Below are positions 1 to 8,176 of a stretch of 45,686 nucleotides of DNA, in pieces. Under the pieces are notes generated by a model. It searched no databases. It saw only the letters and a program-made list of their open reading frames with translations, and was not told the origin of the DNA. A program made the translations under genes and the position numbers. The stretch is taken from assembly GCA_944386195.1 (NCBI GenBank), contig CALXAD010000013.1:1-45686 (forward strand), in the 5' to 3' direction. The DNA comes from an uncultured Clostridia bacterium. Its GTDB lineage: Bacteria; Bacillota; Clostridia; TANB77; CAG-508. Position 1 is the stretch's first letter. Each line of letters opens with the position of its first letter.

Positions 1-101
1 GAATTAAATTTATTTAACCTAGGTTAGTTTTTGAATTATATCACATATTTTTTAAAAAGTTTGTCGAAATTTGTAATATACCAAAAATTTTTTAAAAAAA
101 T

Positions 102-122
102 AAAAAGAGCAATTGCTCTTTT
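102..122 (-). terminator. Rho-independent terminator of sleB-like gene
   Basis: A perfect palindrome (AAAAGAGCAA/TTGCTCTTTT) overlaps the stop codon of the sleB-like gene. On the minus strand it is followed by a run of T residues. It would end the minus-strand transcript of the murB-sleB run. Bases 1-101 beyond it hold no gene that I can support. Confidence 0.75.
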
Positions 123-807
123 ATTTACAAAATCTGTGTTTTCCTATTGTTATAGTCATCGGTCTTGACCAAATCCACTTATTAGTTGCAGTCGATGGAT
201 TAAAATAATAAATTGCACCATATGTTGGGTCCCATCCATTTAATGCATCTTGTGCTGCTTTTTTTGCCGTATCATTTGGAGTTAAATTAATTTGTCCGTC
301 TGAAACAACATCAAAAGCCCCACTTTGGTAAATAACACCTGCTATTGTATTTGGAAATGAACTATTTTTTACTCTATTTAAAACAACAGCTCCAACTGCA
401 ACTTGACCAGTATATGGTTCTCCTCTTGCTTCTCCATAAATAAGTCTTGAAAGTAAATTTACATCATTTGAATTACTCGTATTAGATTGACTAGAACCTG
501 AACTCATTATTCCCATAGCATTAAGTGTTTGTGTTCCTGCTATTCCATCTACTTTCAATCCATTTTTTCTTTGGAAATATTTAACCGCTTCTAATGTTTG
601 ACTTCCATAAATCCCATCAACATTTCCATTATAATATCCCCATCTTTTTAATTTAGTCTGGATTTGTCTTACTTCCTCTCCTCTTGAACCATATTTTGAT
701 AAAGCATCTACGGTATTATTTTCAAGTAAAAGTACAAAAACTTCAAGAAATATTAAAATTCCAGTTATTAAAGACATAATGATTAATCTTTTTTTATTTT
801 CTAACAT
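121..807 (-). CDS. sleB: SleB-like spore cortex-lytic / cell wall hydrolase
   Basis: This 228-residue protein has an N-terminal hydrophobic anchor (about residues 8-28). A peptidoglycan-binding repeat follows at about 36-98, with the typical 'GxYGSQTLEAVKYFQRKNGLKVDG' pattern. The C-terminal half (about 115-228) is a cell-wall hydrolase of the SleB (Hydrolase_2) type, with the YGEARGE motif carrying the likely catalytic Glu. Family members cleave cortex peptidoglycan at muramic-lactam positions during spore germination. The start is placed at the ATG at 807 because AGGTG lies 8 bases upstream; a GTG at 816 has no ribosome site. It is the last gene of a minus-strand run after holA. Its ribosome site lies inside a long hairpin (815-859), so translation may be structurally controlled. 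The family is certain; whether it is the main germination enzyme or a paralogue is not. Confidence 0.85.
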   Translation of the reverse strand: MLENKKRLIIMSLITGILIFLEVFVLLLENNTVDALSKYGSRGEEVRQIQTKLKRWGYYNGNVDGIYGSQTLEAVKYFQRKNGLKVDGIAGTQTLNAMGIMSSGSSQSNTSNSNDVNLLSRLIYGEARGEPYTGQVAVGAVVLNRVKNSSFPNTIAGVIYQSGAFDVVSDGQINLTPNDTAKKAAQDALNGWDPTYGAIYYFNPSTATNKWIWSRPMTITIGKHRFCK

Positions 808-814
808 AAAAATC

Positions 815-859
815 ACCTAAACGATAAAAATTACTTTTCCTTATTTTTATCATTTAGGT
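815..859 (-). promoter_or_regulatory. Hairpin sequestering the sleB ribosome binding site
   Basis: The arms at 815-831 and 843-859 pair over 17 positions with one mismatch and leave an 11-base loop. In the minus-strand RNA the 3' arm contains the AGGTG that serves the sleB start at 807. Readthrough RNA from holA would fold this stem and hide the ribosome site. A transcript starting inside the hairpin would leave the site free. Confidence 0.6.
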
Positions 860-865
860 AAAATA

Positions 866-1903
866 TTATACATTTTTTGAACAATATCTGCATAGAATTG
901 CTTCTAAACCAATTTGTAAATCTATTAAACCATTTTTATAATTATAGTCTAAATCCCTTAATTTTTGTAAAATAACATATAATTCATTTTCTTTAAAATA
1001 GCTTGCCTGTTTTTTATATTTATTTACTAAAAATGTTTGATTAGGTTTTAAATCAAGACTTGTGATTATATCTTTATTACATTTTAAAGCTATTTTAGTA
1101 AAATATAATTTTTTAAAATGATTATATAGCATAACTAATATTCTTTGTAAAGGCTCTTTATTATATATTAAATTATTTAATACTTGTAAAGCTTTTTTAG
1201 TTTCTTTATTTCCTAAATTGTCTGTTAAATCAAAAATTACACTTTCTATTTTTTTAATTGTTAATTTATCAATAGAATCTTTAGTTATCTCTCCACCTTT
1301 TCCAGTGTATTCAATTAGCTTCCTTATTTCATTTATTATATCTTGCATATTAGTACCACATGCTTCCATAAAATACCTTATTGTTCCTAAATCTATTTTT
1401 ACTTGATATGCATTGCATATTGAAGCTATTCTTTTTTCTATCTGAGCAGATTTCAAATAATCAAACTTACAAACTACTCCTAATTTTTCTATAGTTTTAT
1501 ATAAAGTATATTTAGTATCCACATCATCTTCTATAATGACTAAAATAATACTGTTTTTTATTATATCATAATTTTCTGTTATATAATTATTTATATTTTC
1601 TCTTAATTTTACAAGTTCTGTATTCTTCTTTCTTCCTTCTTTTTTTAATAAGCCTGAATTTCTTACAATTATTAGTTTTCTTTCATATCCAAATGCTGGA
1701 GTTTCCATATCTGCTATTAATTCACCTATATTATTTTCATTTATTGAAATAAAATTTATTCCTTTTACTATTTCACCAAATAATGATTTTATTTTTCTTT
1801 CTGCATTTTCCAATAAATATAATTCTTCTCCATAAAGTATATAAAAGCTATTTAATTTACCTGTTTTCAATTCTTTCTCAAGATTTTCAATAGTAGTTAT
1901 CAT
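866..1903 (-). CDS. holA: DNA polymerase III subunit delta
   Basis: The 345-residue protein matches HolA, the clamp-loader delta subunit that opens the sliding clamp. The N-terminal part has the typical 'FYILYGEELYLLENAERKI' opening, a degenerate P-loop-like region. A central AAA+ fold and a helical C-terminal collar follow ('EPLQRILVMLYNHFKKLY' region, about 250-270). The length is normal for the family. The ATG at 1903 follows AAAGGAG. It lies 12 bases downstream of the debranching enzyme gene on the same strand and is probably co-transcribed with it. Confidence 0.9.
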   Translation of the reverse strand: MITTIENLEKELKTGKLNSFYILYGEELYLLENAERKIKSLFGEIVKGINFISINENNIGELIADMETPAFGYERKLIIVRNSGLLKKEGRKKNTELVKLRENINNYITENYDIIKNSIILVIIEDDVDTKYTLYKTIEKLGVVCKFDYLKSAQIEKRIASICNAYQVKIDLGTIRYFMEACGTNMQDIINEIRKLIEYTGKGGEITKDSIDKLTIKKIESVIFDLTDNLGNKETKKALQVLNNLIYNKEPLQRILVMLYNHFKKLYFTKIALKCNKDIITSLDLKPNQTFLVNKYKKQASYFKENELYVILQKLRDLDYNYKNGLIDLQIGLEAILCRYCSKNV

Positions 1904-1915
1904 TTAAAAGCTCCT

Positions 1916-3934
1916 TTATTTTCCCATTATAATTCTAAATATCTCTCCTACACTCCAGCATTGTGCAAATGCTCCTTTTGGTAATTGTGGTTTTACAGAA
2001 TCAAATATTTCGGCAATACTTCCTATACAACCATTTTCATATATTTCTTTTGTAAATGTTTTTTCTGTTTTGTTTATCAATTTTTGAAGTTCGTCTTCAA
2101 ATTCTGATTTTTCTTCTTCATTTTTAGCTTTTTTTATTCTATTTTTTAATGCATTATAATATAAACCTAAAAGCCATGGCCATGTTATTCCTTGATGATA
2201 TGAAGTATCCCTTTTTTCTTCATTTCCTTCATATACTTCAACATAATTTTCTTCACCTTTTGCTAAAGTTTTTAGTCCATATGCATTTACTAATTTCTTT
2301 TTAACTACATTAAGTATATTATTTGCAATTTCAGAATTAGGTTCTATTACTGGGTATGTTAAACTTAAAGCAAATAATTGGTTTGGTCTTATTTTACTAT
2401 CTCCTAATACATCATACAAACATTTTGTTTTAGGGTTATAAAATTTTTCTTCAAATACCTGTTTACAATTTTGTGCTAAATCTTTATATCTTTTAGCTAT
2501 TATTAAATGACCTAATCTTATACTTATCTTTTCCATTATGCAATTAGCATTATACCATAAACTATTTACTTCAACTGCTTTTCCATTTCTAGGTGTTATT
2601 GCTTTTCCGTTAAATTTAACATCCATCCATGTGTTTTGTGTATCTTCTGTTCCTGATAATATTAAACCATCACTATCTAGGTATATATTATTTCCATCTA
2701 CATTTATTCCTTTGCAATAATTTTCTATGATTCCTTGCATTGTTTCATATAATTCATCTTTTACAAATTTATAATCACCTGTATATTCTACATATTTTTG
2801 TACTGCTTCAAATAATAATAATGATGCATCTACACTATTATATAATGGTCTATTATCATATCCTGAATATCCATTTGGAACTAAACCATATTTAACATCT
2901 CTTACCATTGTTCTTATAACATCTTTAGCTACATCATATCTTTTGGTTATTAATAATATTCCCTCTAATGATATAAGAGCATCTCTTCCCCAATCTAAAA
3001 ACCATGGATATCCTGCAATTAATGTATATAATCCAAAACTATAACGTTTTACAACAAAATTATCAGTAGCAATTAAAAATGTTTTTATTAATTCTTTCTT
3101 AGCCGGTTTCATATCTTCTTTTATTAATTCAGAATCTTCAATAACTGTATTTAAACGTTTTTCTTCTTTTATAATCAAATCTTTTACATTTATTTCATCA
3201 ATATTTTCTTCCAATGAACATACAAATGATATTTCTTTTTCTTCTCTTGCTTTTATTTCTACTTCATATCTTCCTGGAACTGCATGATTTTCATCTGCTA
3301 TAAATCCTCTTTTTTCTTCTTCTATATAAAACATATCTCTAAATATATCGTTTTCATGTTTTATATAAATTCCTTCTGATAGATTTATATATATTGGTGT
3401 ATATGAATTTTCATCAACTTCAATTCTAACTTTATTTTCATTAATATTTTGTTTTAGCTTAAAAATATGGTCAGTATTTACTGTATGAAAATCTCTAAAA
3501 TTAATAACTGGTGCTAATGTTAATTTAGCTTTTGTAGGTCCATTTTTTATTTTATAATATATTCCAACTGTATTTTTTCCGTATTCCATACAAATTGTTT
3601 TTTCTATTTCTATTTTACCTATTTTATATTTAAATGTAGGTACATAATCTTTCTCAAAAGATTCTTGATATTCAAAACCTTTTGATATATATTCTTTTCC
3701 TATATTTGTATAAAGATTATATTTTTTTCCTCTTACCTCTATACTTTCATCTAATTTAGAAAGTATCAAAAATCTTCTTGCTGGAGGTGTTAATGCTGCT
3801 ACTAATAATCCATGATACTTTCTAGTATTCGCACCTATTATAGTTGAAGAGCTATATCCTCCTATTCCATTTGTTATTATCCATTCTCTTTCTAAACCGT
3901 TTTCTAAATTTAAATTTTCTTTGGTTATTTTCAT
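1916..3934 (-). CDS. Glycogen debranching enzyme (amylo-alpha-1,6-glucosidase family)
   Basis: The 672-residue protein has two parts. The N-terminal beta domain begins with 'GGYSSSTIIGANTRKYHGLLVA', typical of bacterial GDE N-terminal domains. The C-terminal part (about 280-672) is an (alpha/alpha)6 barrel with 'GYPWFLDWGRDALISLEG' and 'HQGITWPWLLGLYYNAL', the hallmark motifs of the amylo-alpha-1,6-glucosidase domain. Members hydrolyse alpha-1,6 branch points in glycogen or limit dextrins in the cytoplasm. The ATG at 3934 follows TAGGAGG. No signal peptide is present. It lies 9 bases after yvcK and 12 before holA on the same strand. Storage-glycogen use fits a spore former, though no other glycogen gene is in the window. 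Confidence 0.88.
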   Translation of the reverse strand: MKITKENLNLENGLEREWIITNGIGGYSSSTIIGANTRKYHGLLVAALTPPARRFLILSKLDESIEVRGKKYNLYTNIGKEYISKGFEYQESFEKDYVPTFKYKIGKIEIEKTICMEYGKNTVGIYYKIKNGPTKAKLTLAPVINFRDFHTVNTDHIFKLKQNINENKVRIEVDENSYTPIYINLSEGIYIKHENDIFRDMFYIEEEKRGFIADENHAVPGRYEVEIKAREEKEISFVCSLEENIDEINVKDLIIKEEKRLNTVIEDSELIKEDMKPAKKELIKTFLIATDNFVVKRYSFGLYTLIAGYPWFLDWGRDALISLEGILLITKRYDVAKDVIRTMVRDVKYGLVPNGYSGYDNRPLYNSVDASLLLFEAVQKYVEYTGDYKFVKDELYETMQGIIENYCKGINVDGNNIYLDSDGLILSGTEDTQNTWMDVKFNGKAITPRNGKAVEVNSLWYNANCIMEKISIRLGHLIIAKRYKDLAQNCKQVFEEKFYNPKTKCLYDVLGDSKIRPNQLFALSLTYPVIEPNSEIANNILNVVKKKLVNAYGLKTLAKGEENYVEVYEGNEEKRDTSYHQGITWPWLLGLYYNALKNRIKKAKNEEEKSEFEDELQKLINKTEKTFTKEIYENGCIGSIAEIFDSVKPQLPKGAFAQCWSVGEIFRIIMGK

Positions 3935-3943
3935 ATTTTCCTC

Positions 3944-5599
3944 CTATTTTTTATCTTTTAGTTTACTATTTTCCAATTGCTTTAGCATCTCTTCTCTTAT
4001 TTCTTGTGGTGTCTTTCTTCTTGTTCTATTTACAGCTTGTCTTCCATTTGTTGATTGTTTTCTATCTACTTGTTTTCTATTAGTTGCTTTTCTTGTTTTT
4101 CTTGCTTTTTCTGTTTTTTGTCTTGCTTTTTCATCTGCTTCTCTTATTGAAGCTATTCTTTCACTATATTTACTACTAAATTTACTTTTTGACTTAAATT
4201 CATGTCTTGGTTTCTTTTCATTTCCTTTTTTATTAGCTTTTTTAGCCATCCTTTTCTTTATTTTATTTATTCTTTTTTCTTCTCTTAATTTGTTGTTTAA
4301 CATTAAATATTGTGGGTCATTTTGCTTATCTTGATATTTTAAATCATCACATATTAGTTCAATAATAGATGAAGCAACTAAACTTGGGTCATGCCTTATT
4401 AAATCATCTTTTATCATTGATAAATTTCTTTGTAAGAATTTTATTCCTTTTACCTTATCAATATCTTGTTCAACTAAATCTTGTCCTCCTAAATTATATT
4501 TTTTTATAAATTCTGGAATAATTTCCCCTGTGTCATATATGCAATAATCTATGATACCAGTTCCACAATGGTCTATTATTGCATTTATATGGTCTGATAT
4601 ACTGTAATTATCTGTTTGTCCTGGTTCTGTCATTATATTAGATATATATACTTTTATTGCTGTACTTTCTTTTATTGCTTTTGCTACTCCATTTACTAAT
4701 AAGTTTGGTATTACATTTGTATATAAGCTTCCTGGCCCTATTACTATACAATCTGCTTCTTTTATTGCTTCCACAACACCTGGTGCTGGCTTACAATTAG
4801 ATGGACTAATTGTTATTCTATTTATTTTGGTTAGTTTATCTTGAACTACTTCTGGTATTCTTGATTTTTCTTCTACTATATAACCATTTGCAAGTTCTGC
4901 AACAATTTTTATTTCATCTAATGTAACTGGTATAACTCTTCCTATCATATTTAATACTTCATTACTTTTAAGTATTGAATCTTCAAAATTTCCATTTATT
5001 TCTTTCATTGCTGAAAAATATATATCAGAAAAATTTAGTCCTTGTAACTTACCTTTTTTAAATTCATAATTAAATAGTTTATCTATTTGTCCTTCCTTTG
5101 CTGAAAGTGAAATAATACTATTTTTTATATCATCTAATGGCAACATTTGTAATTCTTTTCTAGAATTTGTTGCAGTCTCTCCATAATCTGATACTGTTAC
5201 TATTGCTGTTAAATTATTAGTATAATTTTTTAACCCTGTAAGTACTGTATCTAATCCTGTTCCACCACCTATAACCACTATATTAGGTCCTCTATCATAA
5301 ACTGTTTTATTGAAGATAAGTGAATTTACATTTACATTTTTATTGTTTTCCATTCTTTCATCACTTGCTTCAATTAAAACTTCTAGTGTCCTTTTATTTA
5401 AAAATATCAACCCTAGTACAATCGCAATAAAACCTACAACAAATATTGCTACTATTTCTCCTACTTCTACAAAAGACATTTCTCTCATTACTAGAATTTT
5501 AGCTAATCCATAACAGGTAAGTATTATTCCTATTAAAATTAAAAACATCCATCTTTTCATCTTACTGCTAGATTTAAACCACTGCATAAAACCTTTCAT
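3944..5599 (-). CDS. yvcK: YvcK/CofD-like protein (gluconeogenesis factor family), divergent
   Basis: The 551-residue protein has two N-terminal membrane helices (about 14-35 and 43-68) and a YvcK core (about 100-440). A long basic Lys/Arg/Ser-rich tail follows (about 445-551). The core keeps 'VVIGGGTGLDTVLTGLK', 'IGPGSLYTNVIPNLLV' and 'SDHINAIIDHCG'. YvcK proteins bind UDP-sugars and support cell shape and growth on gluconeogenic carbon sources. Key ligand motifs are altered: the usual DDGGSSGRLR reads DYGETATNSR, PPGDIRN reads PLDDIKN, and the GHSLGNL region reads GLNFSDI. Ligand binding may therefore be changed or lost. In many Firmicutes yvcK is near murB and rapZ/whiA. Here murB lies directly upstream, but rapZ and whiA are absent. 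Confidence 0.85.
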   Translation of the reverse strand: MKGFMQWFKSSSKMKRWMFLILIGIILTCYGLAKILVMREMSFVEVGEIVAIFVVGFIAIVLGLIFLNKRTLEVLIEASDERMENNKNVNVNSLIFNKTVYDRGPNIVVIGGGTGLDTVLTGLKNYTNNLTAIVTVSDYGETATNSRKELQMLPLDDIKNSIISLSAKEGQIDKLFNYEFKKGKLQGLNFSDIYFSAMKEINGNFEDSILKSNEVLNMIGRVIPVTLDEIKIVAELANGYIVEEKSRIPEVVQDKLTKINRITISPSNCKPAPGVVEAIKEADCIVIGPGSLYTNVIPNLLVNGVAKAIKESTAIKVYISNIMTEPGQTDNYSISDHINAIIDHCGTGIIDYCIYDTGEIIPEFIKKYNLGGQDLVEQDIDKVKGIKFLQRNLSMIKDDLIRHDPSLVASSIIELICDDLKYQDKQNDPQYLMLNNKLREEKRINKIKKRMAKKANKKGNEKKPRHEFKSKSKFSSKYSERIASIREADEKARQKTEKARKTRKATNRKQVDRKQSTNGRQAVNRTRRKTPQEIREEMLKQLENSKLKDKK

Positions 5600-5624
5600 T
5601 GCTCATTTCTCTCCAATCTTAATA

Positions 5625-6542
5625 TTATTCTCCTAAAATTTCTATTTCTAATTCTATATTTTTTCCAAATTTTTTGTAAATTTCTTCTTTTACCTTTTGT
5701 ACTAAATCTAAAACATCTTTTGCTGTTGCATTATTTTTATTTATTATAAAACCTGCATGTTTAGTTGATATTTCTGCTCCTCCTACACTTAGACCTTTCA
5801 ATCCTGCTTCATCAATTAATTTTGAAGTTATAAAACCATCCCCTCTTTTAAATGCACTTCCTGCACTTGGATATTCTAATGGTTGTTTTTCTTTTCTAGA
5901 ATTTGAATATTCTTCCATCTTTTCTTTTATTTCTTGTTCATTTCCTTTTTTTAGTTCTATTTCTACTTCAGTAACTATATATTTTTTAGAAAATATTATA
6001 CTTTTTCTATATGAAAATTCCATTTCTTCATTTGTAAAAACTTTTCTATTTCCACTTAAGTCCATACATGTTACTGTTTTTACAATATCTTTCATTTCTT
6101 TTCCATTTGCCCCAGCATTCATTCTTACTGCTCCACCAATTGTTCCTGGTATTCCTGATATTTCTTCAAAACCTGTAAAGGATTTATTTAAAAATATTCT
6201 TCCTACTTTTGCAATTTTTTCTCCTGCACCTAATTTTACTAAAACTTTTTCTCCCTCTTCTTGTATTTCTATTTTTTCTATTTTCATCAATAAAGTAATT
6301 CCTTTAATTCCATTATCTAAAACTAATACATTACTTCCATTTCCTAAAATAGTAAGTTTTATATTTTCTTCTTTTACAAATTTTAAAATTTCTTTTAAAT
6401 CATTTTCATTATCTATTTTTATTAAACATTCTGCTGGTCCACCTATTTTAAAGCTTGTATATTTACTCATTGGCTCATTATATTTTATTTTATTTTCATC
6501 TATATGTAAATTTGCGTTTTCTATCTTTTCTTTTAATTCCAA
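5625..6542 (-). CDS. murB: UDP-N-acetylenolpyruvoylglucosamine reductase
   Basis: The 305-residue protein is MurB, the FAD- and NADPH-dependent reductase that makes UDP-MurNAc for peptidoglycan. Visible motifs are 'KYTSFKIGGPAE' and 'LGNGSNVLVLD' (FAD site), 'GIPGTIGGAVRMNAGANG' (about 125-142), 'SYRKS', and 'PSAGSAFKR', which carries the catalytic Ser. The C-terminal 'HAGFIINKNNATAKDVLDLV' is also typical. The start is a TTG at 6542 preceded by AAGGGA. It is the first gene of the minus-strand run murB-yvcK-GDE-holA-sleB and is divergent from ylbJ. The 182 bases between the two starts must hold both promoters, but I see no convincing consensus there. Confidence 0.92.
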   Translation of the reverse strand: MELKEKIENANLHIDENKIKYNEPMSKYTSFKIGGPAECLIKIDNENDLKEILKFVKEENIKLTILGNGSNVLVLDNGIKGITLLMKIEKIEIQEEGEKVLVKLGAGEKIAKVGRIFLNKSFTGFEEISGIPGTIGGAVRMNAGANGKEMKDIVKTVTCMDLSGNRKVFTNEEMEFSYRKSIIFSKKYIVTEVEIELKKGNEQEIKEKMEEYSNSRKEKQPLEYPSAGSAFKRGDGFITSKLIDEAGLKGLSVGGAEISTKHAGFIINKNNATAKDVLDLVQKVKEEIYKKFGKNIELEIEILGE

Positions 6543-6724
6543 GTTATCACTTCCCTTACAATTATATGGCTTTTTACTTAAAAAATTTCTATTTTAATAT
6601 ATCATTTTTTCACTCAAATTACAAGGCTTGTAACTTAAAACTTTAAAACAAATTTACTTATAATTTTATTTATTTTGAATAATTAATAATAAAAATAATA
6701 TATTTAATTGAAAGGATGATTGTT

Positions 6725-7768
6725 TTGAAGCCAAGCTTTTATGTAATTAAATTAAAAAGAAATATTTTACCTTTAATTATATTAGGATTTACTTTTGCAT
6801 TGCTTATTTTTTCTAAAAGTAATTTACCTGCTGTAAAAAACGGTTTAGCTTTATGGGCAAATTCTGTAGTTCCTTCACTTTTTCCTTTTTTTGTTGCAAC
6901 TGAAGCTTTAATGCATACTAATTTAATATCTCTTATTGGTAATGTTTTCAATAAATATATGAAACCAATTTTCAATGTTCGTGGTGAAGGTGCTTTTGCA
7001 TTTATTATGGGAATTATTAGTGGATATCCAGTTGGTGCTAAAATTGCTAGTTCTTTTAGAGAAAATAATATATGTTCCAAAGAAGAATGTGAAAGACTTC
7101 TTAGCTTTACAAATAACTCTGGTCCATTATTTATAATTGGTACTGTTGGTATTTTAATGTATGGAAGTACTATTATTGGAATTCTTCTTTTTATTACACA
7201 TATTTTAGCATGTGTTACAGTTGGATTTTTATTTAGATTTTGGAAAAGAAAAGAAGAAACTAATATTAAAACAAATTATTATAAACACGAAAATAAATAT
7301 GTTACTTTTAACAATTTAGGTGAAGTTTTAGCAAAGAGTATTACAAGTAGTATTTCTACTATTCTTCTAATTGGAGGCTTTGTTGTAATTTTCTCTAGTA
7401 TTATCTCTATCTTAAAAGCAAGCGGTATTTTAAATGGTGCATCATTGTTGCTTTCTCCTTTATTTAATTTTCTAAATATAAATACCTCTTTTATAGCACC
7501 TCTTCTTAGTGGATTTTTAGAAATTACTAATGGAATAAATACTATTTCTAGCATTGCTTGTAAAAAACTTTCTATAAATATTATCTTTACTGCATTTTTA
7601 TTAGGTTTTGGTGGTATTTCTGTTTTACTTCAAGTTTTAAGCATTACTTCTAAAACTGATTTATCCATAAAGCCATACATTTATGGAAAATTACTTCAAG
7701 GTATATTTGCAAGTATTTATACATATATTTTTATTAGTTTTATACCTTTTTTTAATTTTGATATATAG
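6725..7768 (+). CDS. ylbJ: Sporulation integral membrane protein YlbJ
   Basis: The protein has 347 residues with about eight hydrophobic segments and nucleoside-recognition (Gate)-type motifs: 'LWANSVVPSLFPFFVATEAL', 'GIISGYPVGAKIASSF', 'TNNSGPLFIIGTVG' and 'LGFGGISVLLQVLSI'. These match YlbJ, a mother-cell-expressed membrane protein needed for normal spore cortex. The start is taken as the TTG at 6725, which lies 8 bases after AAAGG. The ATG at 6716 overlaps that ribosome site and cannot use it. A small gene follows 12 bases later, so the two are probably one transcript. The next sequence downstream is the insertion-sequence cluster. Confidence 0.88.
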   Translation: MKPSFYVIKLKRNILPLIILGFTFALLIFSKSNLPAVKNGLALWANSVVPSLFPFFVATEALMHTNLISLIGNVFNKYMKPIFNVRGEGAFAFIMGIISGYPVGAKIASSFRENNICSKEECERLLSFTNNSGPLFIIGTVGILMYGSTIIGILLFITHILACVTVGFLFRFWKRKEETNIKTNYYKHENKYVTFNNLGEVLAKSITSSISTILLIGGFVVIFSSIISILKASGILNGASLLLSPLFNFLNINTSFIAPLLSGFLEITNGINTISSIACKKLSINIIFTAFLLGFGGISVLLQVLSITSKTDLSIKPYIYGKLLQGIFASIYTYIFISFIPFFNFDI

Positions 7769-7780
7769 GAGATGATTTTA

Positions 7781-8020
7781 TTGGAAAAAGATTTTAACAA
7801 TAATTATAATCCAAACTTTATGGATTATAACCCAAATATGGATATGAACGATTTGTATAGAGACCCTATGTTTAATCCTATTATGCAATATGAGCAGGCT
7901 TATTACTATTATCGTTATCTTTGTATGCAAATGGACTATAAAATAAAATGCAAAGAATATGAAAAAATGTGTAATAACCAAACTACCCAAGAATTTAGAA
8001 GAGATAGAAAAGTTGAATAG
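7781..8020 (+). CDS. Small Tyr/Asn-rich protein of unknown function, ylbJ-linked
   Basis: The encoded protein has 79 residues. The TTG start at 7781 has GGAG nine bases upstream; an ATG at 7772 sits on the ribosome site. The N-terminal half is rich in Asn, Pro, Met and Tyr ('NYNPNFMDYNPNMDMNDLY'), followed by a Tyr cluster and three Cys in a more helical C-terminal part. I do not recognise the family. Its composition and coupling to ylbJ make a spore-surface or spore-assembly role possible, but that is inference. Its stop codon lies within the sequence duplicated by the adjacent insertion element, so the reading frame was left intact. Confidence 0.6.
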   Translation: MEKDFNNNYNPNFMDYNPNMDMNDLYRDPMFNPIMQYEQAYYYYRYLCMQMDYKIKCKEYEKMCNNQTTQEFRRDRKVE

Positions 8021-8023
8021 TAC
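8007..8023. repeat. Target-site duplication, left copy (IS1202-like element)
   Basis: The 17-base sequence GAAAAGTTGAATAGTAC sits immediately left of the element end at 8024. The first 14 bases recur at 9558-9571 on the right side. The remaining TAC appears at 12813-12815, displaced by the later IS4 insertion. A duplication this long fits elements of the IS1202-like group. Confidence 0.7.
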
Positions 8024-8099
8024 TGTCAATAATTTTTAAAAAATTTCACTAAAAAATAGGTTTATTTTATTAGCGAATATTTCACCATGGTGTATGTAT

Positions 8100-8139
8100 A
8101 ATCTAAGTCTATTTTTATAAACAGACTTAGATTTTTATT
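8100..8139 (+). terminator. Terminator-like hairpin at the left end of the IS1202-like element
   Basis: AATCTAAGTCT (8100-8110) pairs with AGACTTAGATT (8123-8133) and is followed by a T-rich tract on the plus strand. It would stop ylbJ-operon transcripts entering the element and running antisense to the transposase gene. Confidence 0.7.
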
Positions 8140-8176
8140 TTGTTGTTTATTTTAAAAAATTTTGTAAATAATATAA

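Noticed and set aside
1..101. Palindrome AACCTAGGTT and AT-rich sequence at the window start as a regulatory site
   Set aside because: It is a single short palindrome with no adjacent gene in the window to support a role.
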